From Scortum barcoo (lineage: Eukaryota; Chordata; Actinopteri; Centrarchiformes; Terapontidae), in NCBI GenBank assembly GCA_023238725.1, contig CM041545.1:18009501-18073500 (forward strand): a stretch of DNA of 64,000 bases. Direction: 5' to 3'. Each line of letters opens with the position of its first letter. The first letter of the stretch is position 1. The notes beneath the pieces were generated by a model, which saw nothing but the letters and a program-made list of their open reading frames with translations, was not told the origin of the DNA and made no database searches. Position numbers and translations under genes: made by a program. Of this stretch, positions 41,266 through 54,400 are shown piece after piece.

Positions 41266-41667
41266 TGGTGAAACTGTCTACTCGGCCATCTGAGCGACAC
41301 TTTGCCCACATGTTCAGGTACGATAAGACCGTCTACACCTCAACACCTGCAGACAGAGTTCAGCACCACGGACAGCACTTTATAACGTAGTTCTTTAATA
41401 CAGCGTAAATAATTGATAAAAGATCCTCGCCTCACGTATTGCAAACTTTCCTTGGTGTCTCGCCAAGCAGCTGTACTTTTTATTTTTTTATTTTTACTAA
41501 GTCTGCCGTGAGGAAAAGAAGAAGAAGAAACTAGCATGGTGTTGAGGCGCTGTGACACAGGTAGAAACAAATTTTCGCAGTGCATTTTTTTAGGTGTGAT
41601 AAAGGTTTCTCTTTCACACTGACGCATATGTCATTTTGTTGCATTAAAAGGGAAAAATAACCTTTCC

Positions 41668-41730
41668 TGATTAATTGAGCCCATAGATGGGAAATGAATT
41701 AGCAACAATTTCGATAACCAACAAATAGTT
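41668..41730. repeat. Dispersed repeat family, copy 4 (short fragment)
   Basis: CTGATTAATTGAGCCC and AAATGAATTAGCAACAATTT followed by CGATAACC resemble the terminal part of the family. The fragment is short, so the assignment is tentative. Confidence 0.35.
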
Positions 41731-43261
41731 ATGTTTTATAGACAACAAGATGAATTAAATCAACAAGACATTAGTCAGTATTTAAAATATGAATTATTTG
41801 CAGAGTTATATTTTTTTATGTAACTGTCATGATTTATTTCGATCAGATTTTAAAAGTCATTTATACGGTTTTAGATTGTGTCATCATGCTGCGTGTATAA
41901 AGCTAAATAAATGAATGAATGAATGGGAACTTTTGAAGCAATAGAAATGGAAACTCTCAGGGAAAGAACAAAGAGAGTGAAAAGAAGAGACAGAAAAATG
42001 CCAAGAGATAGAGGGAGAGGGAGAAAGAGAGAAAAAACATCTGGTCAGTGGCTCTGCGGCTTGAATTTGTGGTGTAGAATGACAACACACACAATATACA
42101 CGCACATGGACAAACACAAAAACAAATACAAAGAGCATGTCTTACCCGTCTTTTATTGCATTGAAGTTTTCAAACTGTTTAATCATCAATAGTAAGCACG
42201 AATCACTATTGAACTATTGCTGATCAATTACCAACTGATCTCTTCATTGCTTCGCCCTGCAGCCCTGTTGTTCTATGTAACAGTCCTAACAAGACTCAGA
42301 TGTTGGAAGTCGGTTGTCCGTGACGGAAAAAATGTTTCGTCACACCAGAAAACAATTTGTTTGATGCAGTAAAGCACCACATATTCGGCCTTTTCCCCCC
42401 TGAAATACTGAAGAAGGCTGTCGGGGTTTCCCTCTCTGGAAAGGATTGTAATTCAGATATTGTTTGCTTTACAATAACACACAGCTCAAAACTGATTTAC
42501 ATGATTCACAACAGTTTATTTTCTAGCAATAGATAACATGACTGGAAATTTCAACTAAAAATATACAAAAGAATGAGTCTTTATGGAACCACTCATACAT
42601 AACTACAGTTGTATGTCTCGTGTATTTAGGTCAGAAATGCAAAATAAGTGCCTCTCTAATGATGGATAAATAATTTTTTTAGATGTGGCCACATTTTTCA
42701 AAATCTTTTCCCCCTTCATAGGAAAAAAATGAGTCAGTCTCATTGTCTCGTGGTTTTGGCTTCAACCGCTGTTGCAATCTGAGGCCAAACTTCAAAGTCG
42801 GGCAGAGTGGAAGTGCTGATCTGGGGTCAGCACCCAAAGCCAATGGGCTATGATCTTCATATATTCCCAAAGAGCTCCACGGATTTTAGATCAGCAAATG
42901 TGAATGGGCTTTGCGGGTTTCCAGGCCAGATGAGCTGACACAGGTCCCCTCTGGCTTCCTTGGTCATGCCTTCAATAAGTCTTGATTGCTCATGCCTAGG
43001 AGGGGAACGCCATTAGGGACCAGCAGTTCGGCTCAGTGACTCTAATTGTTTCATTGCGGCTGAGCTGGTGGCTTTGAACACATTATGGTCTTCAAACCAG
43101 CTCTATAGAAATGGCCCTGGCAGTTAACTTTAATCACAGACACATTAAAGCACTTATAGACAAAAAGGAGGTCTTACGATAAGTCAACTTACAGATACTG
43201 TACACTACAATTACGGTCAAGCTGCAGAATAGATCACTCTCGGTGAACATTAACAACAAAC

Positions 43262-43842
43262 CATCCATCCCTACATCCATTTTCTACCACTTATCCAGGG
43301 CAGCAGGCCAAACGAGGTAGTCCAAGTGTTCCTCTCCCCAGCAATGCTTTCCAGCTCCGCCCTGGGGATCCTAAGCAGTTGCCCGGCCAGATGAGATATG
43401 TAACCCCTCTAGTGTGTTATGCCTGCCTTGGAGTCTCCTGCCAGCTGGATATGCCAAGAAGACCTCCAAAGAAAGGTGCCCTGGAGGCATCCTGTTCTAC
43501 TCTGGCATGTAGATCGACTGCTAAATCTACTTCACCATGTCGGTCCAGAGCAATGCCCACATTACTGTTAATGCTGCACGGATCCTCCTGTCGATCTTAT
43601 GCTCAATTTTACCCCGGGATACTTGGACTCCTTCACTTGAGGCAGTAGCACACTCCCAACCCAGAGGGAGCAATCCACCTTTTTCCGACAGCGAACCCCA
43701 GCCTCGGCCTTGGAGGTGCTGACTTCTCATCCCGTCCCACTTCACACTCGGCTGCAAACCGCCTTGGGCAAGTGCGTGTTGGAGGTCACAGTCCGATGAA
43801 GCCAACAGAACCAGATCATCTGCAAACTGCAGAGACGCAATA
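43262..43842 (-). mobile_element. 5'-truncated, decayed LINE 3' end (RTE/Rex3-like)
   Basis: Read on the minus strand this starts at the reverse-transcriptase box: GCAGATGATCTGGTTCTG encodes ADDLVL of the FADD motif, followed by LLASS. Further on it encodes KIDRRIRAALTVMWAL, resembling the IDRRIGAASAVM segment common in fish RTE-type LINE proteins. The frame is broken by shifts and stops. It ends in AAAATGGATGTAGGGATGGATGG, like the short ATGG-type tails that close such elements. Only the last part of ORF2 and the tail remain, as usual for 5'-truncated insertions. The clade assignment (RTE/Rex3) is from memory of the family and is less certain than the LINE call. Confidence 0.75.
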
Positions 43843-45256
43843 CAGCAGTGACAGTCTCAATAATCCAGAGCACTTTGATTACGGTCTGTTTTTGGACAAG
43901 CTTTTCAATTGGAAGCATGAAACCCGATTTGATTTAATCAACACTGAGACCTTTTAAAACTCTGTTTTTATTTGCCCTTCCCTTCCGCTGAGCGCATTAT
44001 CCATTGGAATGCACTACATGTACTGATATGGAAACAAACACGGATCATTGTGTTAACTGCAGCAATAAGAGGAACCCAAGTAAACACCTCTCCTCCTGTC
44101 AGGCGGCCTCAGAAGATGTGCCAGACTTTTCGAGAGAAGAGACACGACCTTCAGATCACATAAACAAAGATGTTCTGAGATGGTGACATAGAACAATAAG
44201 ACTGATGCTTTGGTTTGGTTTAAGGGTGTTTTTATGATTCACACACTGCAGTATTTCCGATGGACTCCTTATGCTGATTTTCAAAAAAAAAAAAACCCCA
44301 AAAAAGGCAGGTTCATAATCGCAAACAAGTCTTTCCTGAAGCTGCCAAGAACACATAAAGGCAGCACTGTCTTCAACTAATGAAGTATTAAAGTCACGAT
44401 CGTTACATATTAGAGTCTTGACGATCTGGTTTCTGTCATTTGCAGGACTTTTTTATTTTTTGTTTTTAAAAATTAAATTATGCAACGTCATATGCAGCGC
44501 ACATGAGTATTTTCTTGTGGAGTGTTATTGTCCTCAAGGGCTGATCTAGATGATTGTTGGATGAAGATATGACAACCCACTTTTCTTAAGGGAATTCTTG
44601 AAATAGAATAAATGCACCTATAAAGATCAGAGGACTGAAAGGTTATTACCAATGGAAACAAACAACACAGAGCAGACTGATACAGGGCTGCTGTTCTTCT
44701 TCAGCCACAACTGTCCTCCTAAAATCGACAGTGAGGAGAAATAGTTTATTTCTTTGAAACCATGTTGAAAATTATGACTCAATATGAAGTCATAACGGAG
44801 CTAATTATACATTTGAAGGAAAGTGCTGCCATATTTTGGTTTTTAGACACCAAACCTTGCATCTGTGAAGCAGACATAACCCTCTGACATCTGCCTCACA
44901 GATATATCCATACACCAACAGGAATGATACCATAATAAGCTTTACAGTCAAACAAACAACACTCAGAAACATTAACTTCACAGAGCACATAGGAAGCGTG
45001 TGCAGCAGGTGTTGATTTTATTAATGGTTGTGGACCTCCTCGATCGGAAGTATTTGTTTCTTCTTTTTGTGTGCTGGCTTGGTAAGGTCAGTATAAACTA
45101 ACATCATCTTTCATGCTGGATGTCGGCGGAGAAAAGTTGTCGACAAATTTAAATGAAACTGCCTCCGTTTTTTTTTTTTTTTTTTTTTATGGCTTCATGG
45201 TGCATGTTAAAGAAAAGAGTGACGTACACACTCTACTCTGCATCACAAAACCTCAC

Positions 45257-45440
45257 CGGCTCCGTCTGCAGCCAGTTTCATACTTAATTTGTCAACTACT
45301 GGCTTAAATTGCTCACTGTGATTCTCCATATCAGATGGTGCCGCTTCTACATCTGAGTTTACATTCTGAAATATAAACCCCATGTTTTGAAACGCCGCGC
45401 CACTGACAGCTTCTTCTAATAGTGTCGAGATAGCTTCCAT
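45257..45440 (-). CDS. Orphan exon-like open segment, hypothetical
   Basis: From an ATG at 45440 (A at -3, G at +4) the frame is open for 65 codons. A GTGAGG donor-like site after codon 61 plus one base (45257|45256) would make this a phase-1 first exon. The peptide starts MEAISTLLEEAVSG and is acidic, with Met and Lys scattered through it. It matches no family I recognise. About 155 bp upstream there is a CACGTG E-box (45593-45598) within a short CpG-bearing patch that resembles a worn promoter. No downstream exon could be found. It may be a chance frame, a relic of a gene or part of a repeat. Confidence 0.2.
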
Positions 45441-45666
45441 ATTTTAATAACTACATGGAAGTAATTACTGTGTGGCCCATGCAGGAGACTAAAAAGCTGA
45501 AATGTTAAACACAATTGCCACTGGAATGATAATTCTCATGATACATTAGCGATGGTAACAAATTACATTTCACAGAGAATGATCGCTTCCATCACGTGGC
45601 CCGCTGTTAACTTGCCGGCAGCCACTTTGGTGTCGAGGAAATGAACTCAGTGACCTGAAGAGCCCC

Positions 45667-45733
45667 TTTAGCATCCTTATATCCTCATTTAGCATCATCA
45701 TATCCTCATTTAGCATCCTCATATCCTCATTTA
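45667..45733 (+). repeat. 21-bp minisatellite, three copies plus four bases
   Basis: The unit TTTAGCATCCTCATATCCTC plus A is repeated at 45667-45687, 45688-45708 and 45709-45729, with one or two substitutions between copies. Confidence 0.95.
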
Positions 45734-47103
45734 TGGCCCTGTTCATTGTCTGTTGCTGGAAATGTCCTCTTCACCTCAGAAGAATATAAGTGTTCATGAT
45801 CATTGTTTTACATCACACTTTGGGGCAAAACTTTATTTTAAGTCCCCTATATTTAAGCACTATATAAACATGTAATAAAAAATGCCAGACATCTGCAAGA
45901 CACTACTATTTTACAAAACATCTACTTCTGGTAGTACATATACAAAACAACAACAACAAAAGTAATGCTGGTATACAAACATATAATAAATGAAAATATA
46001 GTAAAACACAGTTGTAACAAGAATAAGCTTTCATAGGCTGTACATACTATACATTAATAATAATAATCACTCAAAATGTCCCCATAGCTTTTCTCATAAT
46101 TACATTATAGTGTGTTTATAAGCTTTTTTTTTTATGTTTATGTAATGCTTGTGAACGCTAACCAAGGAGCATGAAAATCTACCCGTTGGCTATAGTTTGT
46201 CCAGCATGCACTGTACCAACATCCACATCCATCTCATCATATTGTCCAGTGGAGGTGCATGGTCTTCACTGAAATATTGATGTACGGACTGGGAGTGTTG
46301 GTTCTAGGTGAATAATGCAACAGGTGGATTAGTTCTGGTTTCAGAGAAAGCGAGCAGATGGATAAATTAATGATTATAGATCCTTCCATCCCCCCTTTCT
46401 GAAAGATTTAAAGTCAAATACGCAAAAAAGAGAATAGAGTCATTCAAGTAAGCACCTCTACGTGACTATAACGAAGTTTGACATCCAACATAAACTAGCA
46501 CATTTGTCACAGTCCAGACACTAAAGAGAGACTAGGTATACAGCATGGGTGAGAAAGGGGGAGGCTTTTGGGGGTGGGACTGGGGAAGGTGGGGAGAGAG
46601 AGAGATTCTTGTGGCTTTCTTGTTTATTTCACCAAGAGGGAGGTTGAAAGAAGTGGAGGCCTGTGACCAATCAGCGGTCATCATTAAAGGCAAGAGGGAT
46701 GCCAGAACCAATCAAAGGCCGGTTCATTAGAAGGCGGGACAAGTGCGAGGTAGTTATGTTGTCTGAAAGCGGCTAAACATGAGAGGTGTTTGTGAATTCT
46801 GTGAAACTCTTATGCACAGTGTTCCCTGCATCTTTATATGTTACCACACTTGTACGTACGTTGTCTTTCCATAAAAGGTGATTAAAACCTTCAAGGATTT
46901 TATCAGTGTTGGGTTTTGTTGATGGCAATGATGGCTGGTCTGTCTGTCCATCCACTTCATACTGAAATATCTCAACAACTGTGTAATGTGTCACAGCCTG
47001 AGATGTTGTATGCATACAGCTACTTTTATTTGACCTAATGTCCAAGACCAAAAGATACTCAATTATCATCATGTGTGACAAAAAAAGCATCAAATCCATC
47101 ATT

Positions 47104-47245
47104 TAGGAAGCTGGAACCAGGGAACTGGTTTGGCATTTTAGCTTAAAAAAATGGATCAAATGAACCGTTTACAAAAATAGTTGCTCCATATGTTTTACTT
47201 GGTTGACAAATAAATAAATTGACTAGTTGTTGCGGCTGTAAAAAG
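47104..47245 (-). repeat. Dispersed repeat family, copy 5 (inverted)
   Basis: GAAGCTGGAACCAGGGAACT, TTAGCTTAAAAAAATGG, AAAATAGTTGCTCC and the closing GACTAGTTGTTGCGGCTGTA are the family's other end, in reverse orientation to copies 1-3. Confidence 0.5.
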
Positions 47246-48674
47246 CTTTCACAAATGAATTAGTCTCTTCAAGTTTGATCCATGCCACCGTTCTTCACAG
47301 CAACCCAAGTTTACTTGGAAAATCCTCTGCAGGGGACACTTCTAGTGAACGGCTGCCATGACGTGCAGGATTGCGTCAGGCAGGAGGTAAAATGGAGGCC
47401 AGGTGTTGTAGTGTATGTGTGTGAGCAGAGGCTCGAGGGCTATTTGGCCAAAATGCTCCCAGACCTTTCAAGCACAAAAAACGTCCCGCTTTAGACATCA
47501 CAGAGTGGCACTCATTCTTCAGAACACCAGAGACGCACGCAGCTCTCCGACCAAACGCACTCGCTGTAGACACACAAACACAAATGCGCCGTCACGAACA
47601 CACACACACACATTTGCATAAAGGTCAGATAAGGGTGAGAGGTCAAAGGAAAGAGTGAGGCATGGGAAGTTTTATCAGCTCCTTCCTAATGTTACAGAGG
47701 ATTTTGTAGCCTCCCACACCAGGCCCTGTCTCACTCACACACACACACACAGAGCGACCTAACCTAACCCCCACCACCTCTTGCGTCCATTACTTTAATG
47801 GCCATAGTTGGAACCAGACACCTGTCCTGTTCCATGTACTGAGGTTGGATTTCAGCTATCAGGTTTAAGTGGGCCACTAACCCCCTCCATCCCCTCTGCA
47901 CACGCTCAGTTAGCAGGTGACCAGCATACCGGCAGCTTTATCCTCTACGCCGAAACATGGCAGGTGGAGGCGTCTCACCTCCCCTGCACGACACATGAGT
48001 GAGGAGAAGAGAGGCCGACGGGAGTTGAAAGGCGATTATGTCTGGTCTCTGATGAGAGAACAAACTCAGGCAGACAAAGCCCTGTGATGTGGTGAAGCCA
48101 CCCAACCGTCCCCAGGTACACAGGTAGACAATAGGCAGCCGACTCAAAGCCCCGCAAAATTCATTCTGTCTAGACACGCGAGCAAACCAAAGCAAAAAGA
48201 GTCCATACAGAGAGGATGAAGACATTCGTTAGTGGGTTAGATGAGAGCAAAAAGGCAGCAAACGCTTTGAAAGTACTTTGAAGCACTTGAAATGCACTTG
48301 AATTAGCCTGTTAAGCACTCGTCTCAGTAGAAGGCACTCTACTTTAAAGATCAATCAAGGTAGATTATTTTACAGGGCTCTTTATGTTGAGCAAATGTAT
48401 CTGACAAATGTTCTTTTTTTTCTCTTAGATACAAAGCAGACTCTAAGCCTTAAATTGATTTTCAAGACATGTTCAGTTGGGTTACAGGAGCCAAAACTGC
48501 ACCTGCAAACCTCTGACGTTACACTCTTGTGCAGGTAGACCCGAAAACGTGGAGAGTTCACTGCTCAGTTTTTGCTGAATGCACTGAAATAACAAACTTG
48601 ATTTTCTCTGATCTCCTCCCGCACACATGGAAATTACTTCTCTAATTGGACTGTGAGTGAAAAATGTGTAGGTA

Positions 48675-48880
48675 TTGACACTGAAGCTGAAACGATTAGT
48701 CTTTTCATTGGTTATCAAGAAAAATCATTGACATTTTTCAAGCAAACATGCCAAACGTTTTCTGGTTCCAGCTTCTCTTATCTGGGGATTTGATTCAGAG
48801 AGTAAACTACGTATCTTTTAATTTTGGACCAGTCAGACAATTAATTTGAATACATCTTCTTTGCCTGTGGGAAAATTATT
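48675..48880 (+). repeat. Dispersed repeat family, copy 6
   Basis: ATTTTTCAAGCAAACATGCC, AAACGTTTTCTGGTTCCAGC, TTCTCTTATCTGGGGATTTG and AATTTTGGACCAGTCAGAC follow the family order. The end has drifted. Confidence 0.6.
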
Positions 48881-50971
48881 TTTTCGCTATTTTCTTACAT
48901 TATATAGAGTTAAAGCAGTTGATCCCTTAAATGAGAATTTGCTGTTGAAACTGCATTACATATAATTGGTTTGTGTTGTGGGACAGTGAAACGACATAGG
49001 AATATTCCACTTAATTCTCCGTGTTTTGAGTCTCCAGTACTGGCCTTTAGGTTTGAAAAGTAGGCCCAAAGTCACAGTAATAAAATGGCAAAGTACTGAA
49101 CCATATAAAAAAACATCTAAAGAAAGTCAAACCACTTCTGCGACATTACACTCCTGCTGTTGATCTGCATTTGAAAATATTTTTTAATTGTTGCTTTGCC
49201 AAAAATGATTAAATGCACATTTCTCCAAAACTTCGATGTCACACTGTTGCCTACTCTTAGTTTTTAAGCTCCACTTGAAATAGTATTTGAGTAATTTCTG
49301 AATTTAGTGAAGCGGGGATTGGTTGAAACATATTAAACATACAGATCAACAACAGAGAAGTGTGTTATTCTGCAATGTTATTGTGAAACATTTTGACAAG
49401 CTACAAGTCGTGTTTATTTGAGATTTTCAGATTTCTTTATTGCTTTGTTGTTACTATAAGTATCCTAAATTTTAAGCTCACTTTCTCAAATTCCATCACA
49501 GTAGTAGATTAGCTTCTGCAGTGTGTAAACAAATCTACATGTGCAATAACCTCTGCAGGCAAAATAACTTTTCCATCTTGTGCAGAGAAGTGACACCCGT
49601 GACGCTTTCCCCTCTCAGTCTAAATTTGTTTTGTGATGGTCGATTTATGACACGAGTTGTCATTTGTGTGTAAAAGGCATGTTGCGGGTTTTTACAAGGC
49701 CAGCGCGAACACCTGCGACCATGTGCTCCGGCTCGCTTTGATCCCACGCTGTGGCTCGCAGCAACAAAATGCATTTACGGTGCTCGAAGACGCGTTGCTA
49801 CCAGAGATGGCACACACTCGCACAGACACACATAAAACGCACACATGATTCCTGCGGTTTTCGAAACCACAACAAACACTTACTCCGGGACTAATTCCAT
49901 GTCTGTATGTAGTGTTTTCTCCTGTTTACACTCTCCAGTAATGATAGGGCCATTAGACATGAGACTTGGTCTCACATAAAAGGAGCCATCACGCTTCATT
50001 ATCAACGGTCTGTTGCCTGTAATGAGGACAGTGAGGCTGGGCTTCCCCTCGTCTAGCTGCTGATGTCTTGACTCATGGGTTCCCACAGCGGTTGTCCCTC
50101 AGATGTCCTCACTGAAGGTAAACCCCGCAACTGGTACATGTACTGTGGGCAACCTGCTGTAGGCACTGCTTTGTTTTAAGGTGTTGCATGGGTATAAAAA
50201 ATCTAGCCTAGTAAAAGTAATTTGAAGTAGTGCTCTATATAGTTAAAGAGAGAGAAATAAATTTTGATTTAGCTCTTTTAGGATACCTCTGGTGATATTC
50301 ATGTTTATTTTACTTATTAGACTGTAAAAAAATTAACAGACAAGTAGCCAAAACCTGACAGCTCACGTTTTGTGCATTGTTGTCCCAAAGCTACTTAAAG
50401 CACACAAATACAGAAATGATCCACAGTTTCCTATTGGCACTGTATGTAGTTTATTTGAGTTGATGCTCTTAAACCAAAGTATTAGACAAAGTGAAATGTC
50501 ACCTGATGATGGTGCTAGATGGTGAAAATATCCCCAGGTTGGTTACATCTGATTTTGAGGGGACATCCAGAAATTTCATTCTGGACCAAAGACAGACATC
50601 CCCATCCCCATAGAGCCATGCCACAAGCAGATCCAAAATGTGTGTATTCTGTATATCTGTGACCTCTTTTTAAAGATTTATGAATGGGCTTGTGGCTGAG
50701 AATAATCCTCTAATAATACATATTAAGCAAGTGCAGCAGTTTTAGGATAGCGAGCTGTTATAGATCTGCAGATATGACAGTGACATACTGAATTTGGAGC
50801 TCTGACATATCTTTGTGAATTTCAAAGGCTCTCTTTCATATGGCGGCCAGTGCCGCTGCCATGTTGACTTCTCTGTCATCGCTATCAGTACGTGTCAGCT
50901 TCGGCCAAGCCACTCATATGGAGGCAACCAAATATAAATGAGATTGCCCTCTCCCTGGGGTTAACTGCGTT

Positions 50972-50992
50972 ACACACACACACACACACACA
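50972..50992 (+). repeat. (CA)n microsatellite
   Basis: A pure CA run of 21 bp. Confidence 0.97.
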
Positions 50993-53900
50993 ATCTGCAA
51001 TTCTCTCTCGCAGAGTGTTAAAGAAGTGTCTGCCGAGGCCAACTCCCTCATGTGGAGCCAACAACACACAAATATCTTTGATGTTTTGGATGCAGACTCA
51101 ACTGAGGCCACATGTTTCCCAGAGGGATGATTAATGGCTAATAGAACAGAAAGGGATTAACAAGCATCACCGCAACAGGTCATGAACTCTATACACAACA
51201 AACAAACATGTCACATTTGTTTGTACAGCGGTTTTGATTGTTGATCTTGCTTGAGATGCCGATGAGTGATGAGGCAACATGGGAGCTCCCAGACAGAAAA
51301 ACCGTCATCTTGGTACAGTAGAGCCTTGCATATGTGTGTTACATAAGCAAAGTTAAGTAATGGACTCTTCACGAGGGACTATGGTCTTTTTTTTCAGATC
51401 AGTAATAAATTACCATACAACTGTAACTAATTTTAAGGCAAGAAAATGCAGCGCTGGATGACCTAATGGGCAACATTAATTATTATATAACCTTTTGTTT
51501 ACACCAGATTACTCAGGTTATTTTCCCAGTGCTTCTTTGTTTGTTCTCAAACTCACTGCAGATAAACAAACAGCAGGGCAGTTACAGACAACAATAATTT
51601 AATTATCAAATGCAATATTCTGAACTCGAAGCCAATTTTTAAAGGGTTTCCCAGCAAGAAAACACAGTGCAGTCTGGCAAGAAACACCAGGCTCAGCTTT
51701 ATAATGCACCTGGAAAGTGCACGATAATCTGTACTTGTACGACATCTATCTCATGATCTTTGTGACTAAAGATAAAATAATCACCATGATTAAACACACA
51801 AATCTGTTACTCTAACTGGACCTCCAGGATCGTATTTCATTGTTTCACCATATCATAAAAACACACCCTGACCAATGCCCTGGTTTCAACACATGGCTGT
51901 ATTCAGTCTGATTTCCATGCAGTGGAGATTTGATGTGATGACTAGAATAGCTGATAAAATCAGATCAAATTCTCCTTTTGTAGACTTTATTTTTAGTTCA
52001 CCATCATCTCTTTCCTTTCTTCTCTTTCCTTAATACATCCTATGTGTGTCACTGGTTTACCAACCTAGTCAGACCTTTGTTGTTTTTCGTCTGTGCGGTC
52101 AGAAGAATGCAGCCAAGTGCCCCTCTGGACCTTGCAAAAGCGTTATCTGACACAGAAACTGGAGAAAAGCCACGCTGTTGCCTCAGTCTCCTACATCAGC
52201 TCAACACGTTCTGCTAAGATGTGGCATGATAACAATGAAACGACACAGATTGGAGGATGTCAGCAGTGTATCTTTGAAGTGATCTGTCAAGCATCTGGTG
52301 TAAGTATAAGGCATGTCGTCGGTAGACTAACAAGCCAGCCTTAGCTTAGCACCCTTGTTAGCTGCGTGGACAGAGACTCAAACAGCTGAGCAGGCTAGAA
52401 AATTGAGGCATTAACCACCTGCTGCTCTCGGGGACAGGGCCCAGGTTCTTCTGCAACAAACTCCGCAGAAGAGGTTTGCTTTTCTTCGTAACTGTTGGTT
52501 CTGTAATTTTCCAGCAGCTCAGCTGACTCAACAGGAACATTTGTAATCTTGCTGCCAAGAGACTTTGCATTTTCACACCTATAGTAGGCCTCTAGTGAAA
52601 GCTGTGGTTCCTGCTAATGTGCAAGCAAGCTGTGGATAAGTGGGAAATTTACCACTTACACAGGGCAGAGGGGAGCGTGCATGAAAAACTGAAGTGACGA
52701 ATAAAATAAGAAAATAAAGACTCTGAATTTGGCCTCTTAGATTGGTCTTAGCAGAGAAAATGAACAGGTTTCATTCAACAAGTTTTTTTTTTTTTTTATG
52801 GATGTGAATGGGGTTGATGGAGCAGAAAAAAACAAATACGACTACACATTAAGGTTGTGTATTTTGCTTTGCAGCCTTTTCAGAAGAGGTGTTCACTGCC
52901 ATTTTCTCCCTCTATATAAATGACATTAATATTCTACAGAAGGAGAAAAATCTGCAGAATAAAGCTGATGTTGAAGGAAACTTTTAACACCAATACAAGA
53001 AGCTGTGTGATGTTTGGTGGAGATCAGGGCGGTGGTCGGGCACGTGAAACATTTGCTTTCCACATGGCAGCAGATACCTACCTGTATGTAGATAGCTGAA
53101 GCTCCTGCTCTGAACTTTTTATCTTTGTTTTCTTTTTATCTACTTGAATTAGTTCCTTTTGAACAATGCACATATGCAGACAGAAAAAAAATCCAGCAAC
53201 ACATTTCCTCACTTTTCCTCTGTCTAACTCTTTGTTTTTAAGGTCCACGACCTGAGTTCCTCTCACTGATAAATTAGTTCCATCCATCTAAACGGGACCA
53301 CACAAAACTCATAGACTCCAATCCTTTGAACATCACAAGCCATCTGAGGTTTTGGTTTCTCGAGACACGTATGAACATTTACTTCTAGAAGACAATAATG
53401 ATTATCATAAGCAGATTGTTTTAACTGCTGGTCTGTAGAAGCAGAGATTTTTAAGGAAATTTGACAGATAACATTTGCTTGTCGAGAGGCTACAAACTAA
53501 TCTGAGAAATAACATTATTGGGACCCTCAGCCATTTCCCGCTGAGCCTAAAACAAACACACATGACTCAATAACTACTCAACCTTTCACTGGTGGGGATT
53601 ACTGTACTTTGAAACCTCATTATATCGTGTCTGATTACGGATTTAATCCTGAACCTGACACTGACCGGTCCACTGGACCGAAACAAGACATCCGCTCACT
53701 CAACAGGAGGGACCTGGATCATGGTCCGCTAAAAGTTTGTCTTGAACAAAGTTCTCAAACTCAGACGTTTTTCACCTGTCAGGATGACCGACAGCTGTAC
53801 TACAGAGCAAACTGATTACTATAACATATTTTTCGTGAAATTCTTTACTTCTACTTTTCCACATTTGAAAACACACACTATATAACTGTTAACAAATTCC

Positions 53901-54169
53901 TGATGCCTGGAGGTTTTGCAGTGAACCCGAGTGTAACATTGGTAAATCAGGCATTCATGGAGGGAGGGTAAAGTAGAAAAGAAGAAGCTGTGAAAGAGGC
54001 TTGCTGAGGACAAATGCTCCTGAGAAAAGCAAATGCCCAAACACAACACTGATTTACGTTGAAGTGACAAAGCCTTTCAGCAGCCGAAGACATTTTGACT
54101 CTTGTTTGTCAGGAGGAAATAGTGTGATGTCAATAGTGTGGTGGAGGTTTATATACGGGTCAACCTTAG

Positions 54170-54400
54170 GATGGACTTTAGCAGTCAACCACGATCGCTC
54201 TGTGACCTTAACCATGTGGTTCTTATTGAAACCACGTCGTCAAAGGTCCTCTAACTGTTACATAGTTGTAATTTTAAACCAAACCACAGTGGTTCCCTAA
54301 CTTTAACCAAGTACTTATTTCAACCCAAACCATGATCTCTCCCAAACTCTAACCAAGTCACTTTTGTGACTAAAACCAACCAAACCTTAACCATAGCAGC
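54170..54400 (+). repeat. Degenerate repeat with recurring CTAACCAA/TTAACCAA motif
   Basis: The motif AACCA recurs with irregular spacing (for example CCTTAACCATGTGG, TTTAACCAAGTACTT, CTAACCAAGTCACTT, AACCAAACCTTAACCA). This resembles a dispersed fish repeat of unknown class. There is no open frame. Confidence 0.4.

Larger units (their letters stand above)
38678..43261. other. Upstream non-coding, possible regulatory DNA
   Basis: No gene seen. It holds copies 3 and 4 of the dispersed repeat. The stretches 39540-39690 and 39920-40110 have a dense mix of transcription-factor-like words (CAGCTG, TGACAG, CCAAT, CAGGTG, TTAATTATG) and read like conserved vertebrate enhancers. This is inference. 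Confidence 0.6.
43843..47103. other. Upstream non-coding
   Basis: Holds the orphan exon-like segment and the 21-bp minisatellite. Otherwise it is AT-rich sequence with no supportable gene. Confidence 0.6.

Noticed and set aside
41592..41599. T-box-like AGGTGTGA as an fgf10 limb-enhancer site
   Set aside because: A single 8-base match is expected by chance in 64 kb, and no supporting cluster was seen.
43379..43840. Host genes from open frames on both strands
   Set aside because: They are fragments of the decayed LINE reverse transcriptase and its antisense.
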